In this document: positions 47,873-58,228 of the stretch, one piece after another
Position numbering within the stretch: position 1 is the first letter of the stretch
Layout: each line of letters opens with the position of its first letter
Made by a program: the position numbers and the translations under genes
Origin: Platerodrilus igneus
Lineage: Eukaryota > Arthropoda > Insecta > Coleoptera > Lycidae
Direction: 5' to 3'
Length of the DNA stretch: 64,000 nt
Assembly: GCA_036346225.1 (NCBI GenBank)
Contig: JARFIW010000003.1
Coordinates: 8,584,001 to 8,648,000, forward strand
The notes under the pieces: generated by a model
The model's input: the letters and a program-made list of their open reading frames with translations, nothing else
Databases searched by the model: none
What the model was told of the DNA's origin: nothing

Positions 47873-48107
47873 CTAGTTTTAACCCTAACAAAACATCAAG
47901 CAACCTCAATGTATATGCACGAAGAAACCTCTGTATGATGGCAAAAGGAAAAAAAGAGAGCGTTGTCAGTTAGCTAAAACCAACCCTAAGGCTGAAACTG
48001 TACAGAAGATGATTCTAAACTATACTGTGTTTTCGCCATCGTACAGAGGCTTCTTCGTGCATATACATTGAGGTTGTTTGATGTTTTGTTAGGGTTAAAA
48101 CTGGTCC

Positions 48108-48149
48108 ATGCTCACGAGACCCAATGAGGCCGAAACCAGGTCAATGAAT
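48108..48149 (+). ncRNA. Degraded hammerhead-like motif, right arm
   Basis: Mirror of the left-arm motif on the + strand: CATGCTCACGA-GACC-CAATGA-GGCC-GAAA-CCAGGTC-AATG. The invariant CUGA core is altered to CUCA and stem I has one substitution, so it is probably inactive. Stem II, GAAA and the GUC triplet remain. Confidence 0.4.
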
Positions 48150-48269
48150 ACTTTTTCCCTCTACAAAACGATCAAGTAATTGTTTTGTAATGGTTATGCA
48201 AATATCAGTTCGATTTGTATACGTAAATACAAAGTGTATTTATGGATACATCTCATGTAGCTATATATA

Positions 48270-48714
48270 CAGGGTGAATGGTATCGTTCGTGCAAAAATG
48301 AACTGGGAGATAGTACACTTAATTTGCAACAAAAATTGTTAATATGACCCCTGTCCTATCTTGATTGGTTTAGGAGATATGGTTTTTTTAGTCTGTTTCT
48401 TAATAACGCGACTTCTTGCAGTAAAAGTTAAATTTCTCGGCTTCTGGTGCAAATAACTAGATAAACAATCCGATTTTCATAAACTATATTAAATTTCCTA
48501 TAAAAAACAACTATTTCGATTTTTTTAATTTTAAAAGAAACATTTATTATAAAGCATAAAAAGGTAAAAAATTACAAAAGAAATTTTTTTATCAAAGTTT
48601 AAAGTAATATTACAGCGAAATTATTTTCTCTACAAATGAGCAAATGTCACAAAAACAACCTCACTTCATAAGATTTCCAGCAGTGCGAAATCTTTCTATT
48701 TGATTTTTAATTTA
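48270..48714 (+). repeat. Left terminal inverted repeat of mariner-like element
   Basis: About 445 bp, paired in inverted orientation with ~50107-50553; the match stops after TTTGATTTTTAATTTAT. It is very long for a mariner. Confidence 0.9.
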
Positions 48715-48909
48715 TTAAATTATTGCCTTCGTAATGCCGGAAAAACCTTGTACGATTATAAGATAATCAGGGCAGTGCAAATTGAAAACAAAAATGTACA
48801 ATAATTTTAAGAGCACAGAAACGTTCATAGCATGTAGTTGTCACATTGACAGTGTGAAGCATTGTCACTAATTAGACAGTTGTATTCGTATAAATTTTTG
48901 ATATCTAAG

Positions 48910-49977
48910 ATGCCTGCTCGTTATAGCAATAGAGAATATGCACATATGCATTTTATTTATGGTTTTTGTAATGGTAATGCTACAAGAGCACGGGAGGAAT
49001 ATCAACGTCGGTTCCCAAATCGTCCGATTCCCAATCGCAACGTGTTTGCAAGAACGCACCAATGGCTCCTTGATGGAGGAGCATTTCAAGTACCTAATAA
49101 AAGGGGGCAAGATCTGGACGTAGAAATTGACGAGTTTCTCTTGGATCGAGTGGAACAAGACCCTACAACTTCTACATGTCAAATTGCAAGAGAGATTGTA
49201 GTTTAGCAATGGAAAGTAGTAGATGTTCTGCACAAGAATAATATTCGTCCTTTTCACTTTACACCTGTTCAAGCTCTGGAAGGCGGAGGCGAAGATTTCC
49301 AACGAAGGTTGATGTTCTACCGTTGGTTATTAGCACGGGATATTGAGGAGCGCCATTTCTTTCAAAAAATACTGTGGTCTGATGAGTCTCTCTTTACGCA
49401 CGCTGGCGTTCTAAATCTCCGCAATTACCACTATTATGCCGATAAAAACCCTCATGCAATAAGACAGAAATCGTTCCAACGCAGATTCAGCCTAAATATG
49501 TGGGCGGCTGTGATAGGAAACACCCTTTTTGGCCCCTATATTTTCGAAAGACACCTCAATGGAAAAGTGTATTTGGACTTTCTTCAAAATCAACTACCCC
49601 TATTGTTGGAAGATGTCCCTTTAGAAGTTCGTAGAGATATTATTTTTGAACATGACGGGGCTCCTCCTCATTACACACGTGGTGTCCGCCAGTTTTTAAA
49701 TGAACAGTACGCAAGGTGAATTGGTAGAGGAGGACCGATTCCGTAGCCAGCAGGATCGCCTGACTTGAATTCCATGGATTACTTTGTATGGGACTTTTTA
49801 AAAGAATACGTATACAGCACGGAGGTAGTCAGTTTAGAAAATTTGAGACAAAGGCTCAAAAATGGATGTCAACTCTTACGAGAGAAGCTATCTATGAGCG
49901 TGACCGTGGTAGGTATGCGGAAAAGAGCAAGAACCTGTATCAGGTGCGGTAGTCAGCATTTTGAACAATACAAATAA
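48910..49977 (+). pseudogene. DUF4817/mariner-like transposase, three nonsense codons
   Basis: A single frame of 356 codons runs from ATG 48910 (MPARYSNREYAHMHFIYGF) to TAA at 49975-49977. It carries no frameshift but has stops at 49204 (TAG), 49717 (TGA) and 49744 (TAG); both later ones fall where relatives have Trp. The N-terminal DUF4817 helix-turn-helix segment includes EYQRRFPNRPIPNRNVF. The catalytic domain has ILWSDESLF (first Asp), IIFEHDGAPPHYTRG (second Asp) and SPDLNSMDYFVW (third Asp), with 40 residues between the second and third Asp, longer than the 34 of classical mariners. The C-terminus ends ARTCIRCGSQHFEQ. Few disabling changes imply fairly recent loss. I chose the 48910 ATG over 48862 because DUF4817 begins right after it. 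Confidence 0.92.
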
Positions 49978-50106
49978 AATTTAATTTATCAAATTATTGC
50001 CTCCGTAATACCGGAAAAACGTTGTGGGATCATTAGATATTCAAGACAGTGGGCGAATTTTAATGCGAAGTAGAAACAAATTATTTGTTTCCATATTTCC
50101 ATACTT

Positions 50107-50550
50107 GATAAATTAAAAATCAAATAGAAAGTGTTTTGCACTGCTGGAAACCTTATGCAGTGAGGTTGTTTTTGTGACATTTGCTCATTTGTAGATAAAA
50201 TAATTTCGCTGTAATATTACTTTAAACTTTGATAAAAAAATTTCCTTTGTAATTTTTTACCTTTTAATACTTTATAATAAATGGTTCTTTTAAAATTAAA
50301 AAAATCGAAATAGTTGTTTTTATAGGAAATTTAATGTAGTTTATGAAAATCAAATTGTTTATCTAGTTATTTGCAGCAGAAGCCGAGAAATTTAATTTTT
50401 ACTGCAAGAAGTCGCGTTATTAAGAAACAGACTAAAAAAACCGTATCTCCTAAACCAATCGAGATAGGACAGGGGTCATATTAATAATTTTTGTTGCAAA
50501 TTAAGTGTACTATCTCCCAGTTCATTTTTGCACGAACGATACCATTTACC

Positions 50551-50553
<3 letters not shown>
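50107..50553 (-). repeat. Right terminal inverted repeat of mariner-like element
   Basis: Inverse of 48270-48714; ends at the CTG next to the (TA)n tract at 50554. Confidence 0.9.

Positions 50554-50587
<34 letters not shown>
50554..50587. repeat. (TA)n microsatellite between two elements
   Basis: About 34 bp of TA between the mariner-like right end and the TGCTGTG end of the LTR-like block. The mariner's TA target may have been inside this run. Confidence 0.95.
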
Positions 50588-50588
<1 letters not shown>

Positions 50589-50589
<1 letters not shown>

Positions 50590-52244
50590 GCTGTGATATT
50601 TTTCCCAGCGTTGAGCCGTCATAAATTTTGTTGTGAAATTTACACCTAATATTTTTATTGAGGCCCACGATTGGACATTATATACAAGTGCTATAAAATT
50701 GCCCCCACGATTTGGGCGTACATAATATGCTGTGATATCCCCGTTACATTAAGCCCCACGTTTGGGCATGTCATAAAATGCTGTGATATTCTCCCTGTTC
50801 AATCAAGCACCTATGATGTGGAATGTTAAGTTATGGTTTTTGCCCCGACTAGCTTATTTAATTAAATAAAGCAATTCTACAATACGTTCCGAAATGCCTA
50901 TTCCCTTTGTCATAAATTGATAAATGAACCTACTATGTTTTGTTGACCCTTACAGATACAAAATGATAAATATTGAATTAAAAACAGTTTTCAATAATAA
51001 ATTGTATCTAGATTGCTAACCTGAAATGGTTCTGTAGTTCCTTCCTAGCCTGTGATCTGCATCCCCAAGAGTTGTTTCGTGCCAAGTCTGAATATGTCCA
51101 AATTGAGGGTCGAATTTAGAAGTCGACATCAAAGCCAAAATTACAATCCAAATCCAAATTACATGTAGGTATTGGAATCCAATTTTAAATATCGGTATGA
51201 GAGTAACTACGATGTAAATATTAAAATCCCATTTAAATGTAGATATTAAGACAATTTCAACCTCGGTATTAAAACATTTTCTATATCGGTATTAACATAA
51301 TTTAAAATCCAATTTAAATACCTGTATTAAAGTACCAGTATTAAAAGCCCTGCTTTAATAATGTTAGAAATGGATTTTTAATTAAGTCGTTATTACTTAC
51401 GTCTATAATAGATCAGCTTATTTGTTGCACAAATTCGTACACTTTTCAAATGATTTCACTTTAATGTTTGTTTCACTGGTTACGTACGTTATTAATACTT
51501 TCGAACATAGTTGTAGCCCAATTTGAATGTATACTAATTCGTCGCTTCATCCTTATCGTATTTAAAGCCGTGCCTCCACCTGCTTTTCATTGGTTCACTC
51601 ACGTTCTGGGACGACACTTTTACCTTTATCTTGTATACTTCGGGATTTTCACCAATTATTTAGTTCAAATATTCAAATGCATGCTTGGCCAGTCACGTAA
51701 TCCTCTCACAGATCATGATATTATTTGAGATATTCCAACAATTTCCTTTTATTAAGTCACGTATTCGAATGATTGTTATTTATTATTATCTAAACTGAAT
51801 AATCTGGCGCTTGTTTATTTCTACATAATACTAGATATTTGAACAAATGTGAATTCTTCCTGTCACGTACGATTTTCTAATAATGCATAATTTAGATTGC
51901 GTGTACGATGATATTTTTTAACGCAATTGTTAAATATTTGTAATGCCAATTCATATAGGTTTCTCGTTGATTTAATTTTGATGCATTTTGTTGCGTTTTC
52001 AAATCTTATCTTAATTTGTAAACTACTCTTGGATATTTCTATGTTCTTATGCATTTAATCCCCTGTATTTTATATACAGTGTGCTCTCGATTAACAATAT
52101 GTATAGTGACCGATTTGCTTTTATATATCTGGAATTATGTGCTTTTCTTAAACTGGAAGTTGTTTTTATTTATTCTACGACCCCTATGACTTAACCTACC
52201 CCTAAACTACCCTATAATTATAGCATTATAATATATAATATATT

Positions 52245-52248
<4 letters not shown>
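50589..52248 (-). repeat. LTR-like block with tandem primer-site modules
   Basis: Its + strand left edge is TGCTGTGATATTTTTCCC and it lies between two (TA)n tracts. Modules with AGCCCCACGTTTGGGC-like and TGCTGTGATAT segments recur with starts near 50589, 50629 (degraded), 50690 (degraded), 50728 and 50779. On the minus strand they read as CACAGCA ends plus primer-site-like CGCCCAAA-CGTGGGGC units, as in copies A and B but from a diverged family. The rest (50830-52248) is non-coding. An irregular repeat of GGTATTAAAAT-CCATTTAAAT type lies at 51130-51360. The right limit is inferred from the next (TA)n tract only. Confidence 0.5.

Positions 52249-52295
<47 letters not shown>
52249..52295. repeat. 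(TA)n microsatellite
   Basis: About 47 bp of AT dinucleotide. Confidence 0.95.
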
Positions 52296-52301
<6 letters not shown>

Positions 52302-53600
52302 CTTTGCATATCATTAGTGCTGCAAATGTAATTAAAATTAAGTTATTATTCAGACAATATCAGTCTTCTAATTTTAGACCAATCGATATTTGATACAACA
52401 GCAAATTTACGTAAATTAAGCGAACACTGAACTAAAATTTCTTTCTAATTTCCCAATGTCGTTCGTCCAGCAAAACTAGAAAACTAGTGTAGTATACTAG
52501 TAATTAGAATAATTAACCTTGCGAAAGCCAAAAGCTGTTATGTATCGATCCTTCATAATACCTCTAGGGTAAACATTTTAAGACAAGGTGCTTTTAAAGC
52601 TAGATCGTTCAAACTTTTTTAATTACCCGACATGGAGACCTTTACTTTGTCTTCCTGGAGAGTACAGGCATAATGGCATAACTCCATAACGTTGTAGTAT
52701 AAGAACAGACATGCTTAATAGTTTGCTTGGAGATAGGGTTAATTTAAACACCATTCATGTAATGCGGTATAAACAAAGAAATTTATGAAGTTAAAGTTGT
52801 GCTTCTATAAACTGCAACTCTTGATGCTTTCTATAAAACATGTTTTAATAGAGTATGTTGTTTAGCAGAAAAGAATACAGACATAAATTTAAATGGTTTG
52901 AAGTTTATGCTTCAAATATATAGGAACTACACTATTCAAAACAATTTAGGAACTATCTTTCGATGATAGCGCTTTTCAGGGACAGAAAACGTTAAATAGT
53001 GTCAGCATTAATAAAAAGTAAATTAGCACTTAAAGCCTTCGAATAACAGCAACGACTACATTTTTGCTTTATTTGCAACACGGAACTTTACTATGGCGTG
53101 AGATCACCACGCTCACATACTTGCGTGGAGTTCGTTAAATTATCCAAATGTTCCAGAGGGATTATTGTACATTCTCATAAAGGCAACTTCCAACTAATTA
53201 ACTGTTTTTGGCACTAACAATACGAGCAGCCTTGTGCCCGAATAAATCATTTCAAGTGCTAGGAATCCTAAGAACGGGTTTGGCATTTCATTTTTAGAAT
53301 CTTTAGTAGTTGTCCATACATGTCAATGACATTACAAAAAGTATTTATCTTGTAAAAAATATTGTAAACACGAATCAGAATTTGTTATGCATTAAGTAGA
53401 GTTTAAAAATTGAACCTCTATTATGGTTTTCTTAACTTGAATTTTGTATAAGATCACAATTCAGTTAAACGACAGATATCGGGTAGATCCTTTATCGCTT
53501 TACCGTACGCATATCAACCACATTTTAATATTTCTTGATAACACCGACGTAATATTTTAGTTGAGCCCTTAGCATCCAGTTTTCTTTTTTCGCTGGATAG
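52296..53600. other. Unassigned AT-rich DNA
   Basis: No gene or repeat recognised. Confidence 0.45.
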
Positions 53601-53639
53601 TGGAGGCCCTAATATGTACAAGGAGATCGATCCGAAGAT

Positions 53640-54330
53640 AAGGATTCCAATCGAGATTGGATCGATGAGCTATTGGAACACATGAGAAAAAAGAACTCAG
53701 AGAGCGTGATCTCGATAAGAATGATGAGGATCAATTAGTTGTTAGGGTTAAGGATTGATTACGAGGAAATACAGGAGTACGACGGCAAGTATCTTCGTGC
53801 TCACCGTAAAGTCCAGAAATTTTCGTCCTGTTCTTTAAAGGTTAACATCTCTTGCTCCTAGTATCTAGACCTTAAGTGGAATTGGAGGACGATTATGGTC
53901 TACAAAATTCAGAAAATCGAAATTAAGAAGTTTTCAGGCAATCTGAAGAAACAGCTCTTCTCTTGGTCCCAATTTGAAAAAATTTACGGTGGTACAGGTC
54001 TAAATAACAATGACAGATTTTTGTATTTATCACAGTCAATGATCGAGGCTTTCTTTCTGCCGAAGCCATCAACGCACTCAAACGAAGGTTTGCGAGGAAC
54101 TACAACTCATTCTACAAATTGCTACTGAATAAAATAAAATGACTGTTTCTGTTATTCGTGACAAACTCGAAGCTCATTCACATTTTCTTGATTTAATTGG
54201 GAACCGCAAATGGCAAGTGCGCTGTTATTCTTTTTCCATTAGTGGAGTAGTGACTTCCCGAAGATACTCTCAAAGTTTCACTTCGTTCTACACAATCCAA
54301 GAAGAAGGAAAATCCTGAAAACCACACTAC
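53640..54330 (+). pseudogene. BEL/Pao gag fragment (DUF1759)
   Basis: The charged stretch ELLEHMRKKELRERDLDKND (about 53665) and KIDYEEIQEYDGKYLRAHRK (about 53750) resemble the coiled-coil N-terminus of BEL gag. The open frame from 53895 has KIEIKKFSGNLKKQ, FSWSQFEKIYGGTGLNNNDRF and YLSQSM, the DUF1759 signature. In other frames ALKRRF, YKLLLNKI and SVIRDKLEAHSHFLDLIG follow (54080-54210). Stops and frameshifts throughout. Gag binds element RNA and forms particles in working elements. It lies on the strand opposite to the BEL integrase next door and ends before any protease, so the two fragments need not come from one copy. Confidence 0.75.
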
Positions 54331-54617
54331 ACATCGTTATTCCGGCCTAATGAACTAAGGAAGGAAGTGAAGTCGAATAGGGAATTTCATTAGCACGTCA
54401 AGCATTTTGACTATAAGGTAGTTTTATCGCTTTTCAGTATTTTGAAAGCTTGTGCTTGTTTCCGCAAAAAATACACTGCTTTGCTGTAAACTAATCCGTA
54501 AGAAACAAGGTACTGACCTTCAATCTACTTATTTAAAGATTGAAGGCATAAAGGCCGATTTTTGAGAGCAGCTTCTATGCGGTTGAACATTGTAGTAAGT
54601 TCTTGAAAGCTTTCGTC

Positions 54618-55539
54618 GCTAGGAGGACGACGAGTCCTCTGATTAACTTTAACGTCGTTATCTAGACGCCGGGTCCTCTGATAAAGCTTAACGTCGTTAT
54701 CTAGACGACGATTCCTCTGAATACCCTCTGTGTTTCTTATCGTGGAGACATGCATCGTCGTCCTACGATTTTATTTAACCCTTTTATTTGAGTCGTCTCA
54801 GGCGACTTTTGTCCTCCCGTATATAAACAACTGCGTAGAAACTAAGACACGGAGTCCTTTTAATAAAACTTTTACGTCGCTAACAAGTCGACGAATCCTC
54901 TGAATAAATTTTCTTACGTCGCTAATAAGACAACGGATCCTCTGAATACCACGGGGGCTTTTCAATAAATTTTTGCGTCGCAACCAAGGCGACGAGTCCT
55001 CTGTATATTACGAGGGTTTTATCTAATTAAATATTTGCGTCGAGAGTTCTACGATCGAGGCTAATTCCATCTATCGGACGTGCACCGACCGCGCACCACC
55101 GTCGCCGATTTATTCGGATACGGGAGACGATCGTTCGCCTTCAAGCAGTAAGGTTTCGAACCTGAGGTGCTAGTTACGAGGAGGCCGGATCGTAAACACT
55201 CCGAACCTGATGGTACGCCCAAATCGGGTCGTTTCTTTTGGCCCTTATCGTTTACGTCTCGGCACTGCACAGTTTGATATCGGAATCGCGTCCCCGGTTG
55301 CCGCTTCCCTGCAACCCCACGGGGTGACAACCGTTGGCGCGATCTGCAGTTCTACCATTTGTCTCGAGTAACGGCGCGCGTCGTAATTCCTTGCTCAAAA
55401 TCCGAGCGAAACGCGCACCTCATATTCCTCGCATCGTAGATGCGTAAGAACGACCGTGGTGTTGCGTGCTCTCATTGACCTCGGCGAAATTAACGCGCCC
55501 CGACCTGTCCGTCTAGTGGTTTGGATGTATATTATCTGT
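54618..55539 (-). other. ITS1 of the rDNA repeat, partial
   Basis: Follows the 18S 3' end on the minus strand, so by position it is internal transcribed spacer 1. It is GC-richer than the rest of the window. The outer half (54618-55050) holds about six irregular copies of a motif like ACGTCG-n(8-14)-GACG-n-TCCTCTG (+ strand). No 5.8S sequence follows; the rDNA stops inside ITS1 where BEL integrase resumes. Minus frames at 54525-55330 in this interval are not genes, except the integrase residues at the very end. Confidence 0.7.
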
Positions 55540-55634
55540 TAATAATCTTTCCGCAGATTTACCTACGGAAACCTTGTTACGACTTTTGCTTCCTCTAAAT
55601 AATCAAGTTTGGTGATCTTTCTGGCATCATCGAC
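55540..55634 (-). rRNA. 18S rRNA, 3' terminal ~95 nt
   Basis: The minus strand carries the universally conserved 3' end of small-subunit rRNA: CCAAACTTGATTATTTAGAG, then GTCGTAACAAGGTTTCCGTA, ending GGAAAGATTATTA. Relative to the usual terminus it has a few substitutions (GGTAAATCTGCGGAAAG where conserved sequence is GGTGAACCTGCGGAAGG), so it is a decayed, non-functional piece. The upstream 18S is absent: at ~55634 the sequence switches abruptly to BEL integrase codons. Confidence 0.9.
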
Positions 55635-56251
55635 GTGTTAAGAGCAGTTTCGCTGATTTTACACCAGACTCCCAAATGCCTCCAGAATTTGGTGCATGAC
55701 GAGGGTTAAAATCCAACGGTACTGACGCGATGCAAGGGCGGACAATAAGTCTTCATGATGGTCCCTCAGAAACTGAGCGCTTTCTCCAATTACACGTGAT
55801 GCACCTAGGAAATTTCTGCCACAATCAGAACAAGCAGAATGAGGTAGACCGCGGCGAGAAACGAATCGGGTAAAACATGCCATAAAGCTCTAAATGAACG
55901 GCTTTGAGAAAAGGTGCATTCCGATGAGTAGAATATTTCAGAAGGATGGGGCCTGCAAAATCAACACCGACACGAGTGAATGGAGTTTAAAAATTGCTAC
56001 TAAAAGCAATGTTAGAAAATCTTCAGGAAAATGTAGAAGAAAATAGAGGATGATGTGGAGGAAAATGTAGAAAACAATGTGAGCGGAATTTCTGTAGGGC
56101 AATGTAGATAAAATGGTATTCAAGGTAATAATAACTATTATAAATTAGAAATGGAGTTTGTGGAATACTTGCCAAATGTTTTATAAATAATAGAAGTTGT
56201 TGAATATGTGTATCAATAAAAACATAAACCTTTAAAATAGCTGTTAAGACA

Positions 56252-57072
56252 AGCTATACGTTAGGTGATTTTAAACCAAATTCTTACCGCCACATCACGA
56301 AAGTTGGGTTTGCTGTATACGGTGGTCTTTAACTCGTCATCCAGATTTCTGCTGTATTAGAATGTGTGCAAACTATGCAGTAGAAATGTGATACTTCGAA
56401 TGGAAATATTTCTACAATTTTCAATTGGAATTTAGAATTAGACAGTTTGCTTCAAAACTCGCGGCACATTAGATCAAATTGACTAAGAACTCGTGCAATA
56501 ACTTCATTTAATAAAAACCTTTTTTAGATTAGTGAACAATGCTATATTTGGGAAAACTATGGAAAACGTGGATAAACGTGTGAACGTAAAAATCGTGACT
56601 CGGTGGGAACCTAAAGGCTGCCTTTAGTTTAGTTGTGCGCGAGGTACTTAATAGCCGGCCGGAACTTTAATAGTTGTACGGTACTAAAAAAAAATGTAGT
56701 CACTATACAGATGGATCTCGTCAAAGTTTGAAAACAAACCGATTTATGCAGTTTTTTACTTTTAGATTTGTCCAAAACTCTTGTGTATGAATTTCACTAC
56801 GAGTAAATGAAGCCAATGTATGGTTTTAAAGAACCTCCACAAATTAATTGGTAAGACAAACTATACGTTAGGAAATTTTAAATCACATTCTCACCGCCAT
56901 GTCATGGAAGTTAGGTTTGCTTTATATAATTGCCTTCAGCCCGTCATCAAGTTGTTTGCTGTACCGGAATGTGTGCAAACTATGCACTGAAAGTGGATTA
57001 CCTTTAATTGGAGTTCCAAATTAGACAATTTGCTCAAGACTCAAAACACATAAGATTAAATGGACTAACTAG
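56252..57072. repeat. Pair of ~230-bp direct repeats
   Basis: 56252-56492 and 56852-57072 match in the same orientation: CTATACGTTAGG, TCACCGCCA/TTACCGCCA, GGTTTGCT, CGTCATC, GAATGTGTGCAAACTATGCA, AATTAGACA..TTTGCT. The period is 600 bp and the ~360 bp between them are not repeated. No coding potential. Could be short LTRs of an unknown element or a segmental duplication. Confidence 0.7.
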
Positions 57073-58185
57073 TGTAGAAGAAGTTGTTGACGTGCAACTG
57101 GATCGAGAATATAAATTGCAGCTAATTGTCGAAACATGTAATACAGAATGGCATTAGTTTTACGTCATTAATTTAAGAGGGATGTAGAGACCAATAAGAC
57201 AAACAAAAATTGTTAATAAACCTATGGTCTAAAGCAAACAGTTTAGCTACAAAAGGACACACAAAAAAATGTTAAAATTATTTTAAAACCACTGCAATGT
57301 TAACTAGATCACAAATAAAATATACAATTACATCATGCTTTAAAATCGACCAATTGTGACCAGTTGTGACCTTCAGCAAACTTAAATTAGTAGAATATGG
57401 TGCATCCTTGTTGTCAAACGAAATAACTCAATGCATTTTAGCTACTACTAAAATAAGTTAAATTTTTTTTCTAAAACTCGCATGTTTAGATAATAATCAC
57501 AGTAAAAAATAATATTCCACAATGCTGATGTAGTCGACTGTACTGAGTTTTTGACCCTGTAATTTGCGTTTGCTACAATTCAGCATTTATGCAGAATACG
57601 ATATCCTACTTTAAGTTGAGTGTACTTTTCCATTACATAGCTCGTAACCGGAGTTAGATATTGTAAGTGTGTTTTACCCATTTGATTTGTTGTGTTCCAC
57701 TACGTGCTTAGGTAAAACGCAGTGTTGAGACTTAATCGTAATTGTATCTAAGTAATTGGAGTTCTTGTCGAGTAGTAGCTTAATGAATTGTTTTTGAAAA
57801 TACGAAACCTGAAAATTATACCAACCACAAATTTGCAGATACGGTTGAAATTTTGAACACATATTGCGAAATCATTTAATGTGCGTTATGTGATTCAGCA
57901 TAAAAAGAGCATAAATAAGTTATTTCTTAAAAAACATATTACAAAACAGCAGACCTAAAACTTTTACTTAGGTTGACCTAGGTTGGGCTTTTAAAAAGAG
58001 GTTTAAAGGTAAAATACCTTATAGATTTTTGTTTAACTAATGAATTTCTATCACCCTCTAGATTTAATGACATAAAACTAATGCCACCCTGTATATGTGA
58101 GAAAAATAAATTTCAAACTGAGAATTGGTTCTACTTAAAAATTGAGAAAGACCGATATTATATTATTTTGATTGAGTATGAGTGC
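57073..58185. other. Unassigned AT-rich DNA
   Basis: No gene recognised. Confidence 0.45.
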
Positions 58186-58228
58186 TTCAAGCTATCAAAT
58201 TTGTAAAAACTAATAAGTTATAAAATAT

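Larger units (their letters stand above)
47719..48259. repeat. 540-bp foldback repeat
   Basis: Left arm 47719-47946 (TACATGAGATGTATCCATAA ...) and right arm 48030-48259 (... TTATGGATACATCTCATGTA) are near-identical inverted copies of ~229 bp around an 83-bp spacer. Flanking sequence does not continue the inversion. There is no coding capacity. Each arm holds a hammerhead-like motif pointing outward from the centre of symmetry in opposite strands. Options are a foldback MITE or two head-to-head partial copies of a Penelope-like or retrozyme-type element, whose terminal repeats are known to carry minimal hammerhead ribozymes. Confidence 0.8.
48270..50553 (+). mobile_element. Mariner-like element with ~445-bp terminal inverted repeats
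   Basis: TA dinucleotides flank the element (48268-48269 and 50554-50555). The ends are CAGGGTGAATGGTATCGTTC and the inverse of CAGGGTAAATGGTATCGTTC. Left repeat 48270-48714 and right repeat ~50107-50553 are inverted near-identical copies (a few percent difference by eye). A DUF4817-type transposase pseudogene lies between. Subterminal DNA just inside the repeats also forms a direct repeat (48709-48782 and 49980-50052). A TA duplication and a D-D-D transposase place it in the Tc1/mariner superfamily. Confidence 0.93.
54525..55995 (-). pseudogene. BEL/Pao integrase fragment split by rDNA
   Basis: From 55995 the minus strand reads FTRVGVDFAGPILLKYSTHRNAP (integrase core start, first Asp), then KAVHLEL, with a short internal deletion between them. 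ACFTRFVSRRGLPHSACSDC and GRNFLGASR (second Asp region, altered) follow. Then come LLSALASRQYRW and, after a shift, NPRHAPNSGGIWESGVKSAKLLLTR ending at about 55635. The next ~1.02 kb is 18S/ITS1 rDNA. Integrase resumes at about 54617 with DESFQELTTMFNRIEAALKN and RPLCLQS. The two halves join at a position where BEL integrases have only a few residues between, so the rDNA looks inserted rather than adjacent. It is a different lineage from the BEL at 21-27 kb. Confidence 0.85.

Noticed and set aside
55540..55634. Functional 18S rRNA gene
   Set aside because: Only the last ~95 nt remain, with substitutions at highly conserved positions, bordered by retroelement coding sequence.
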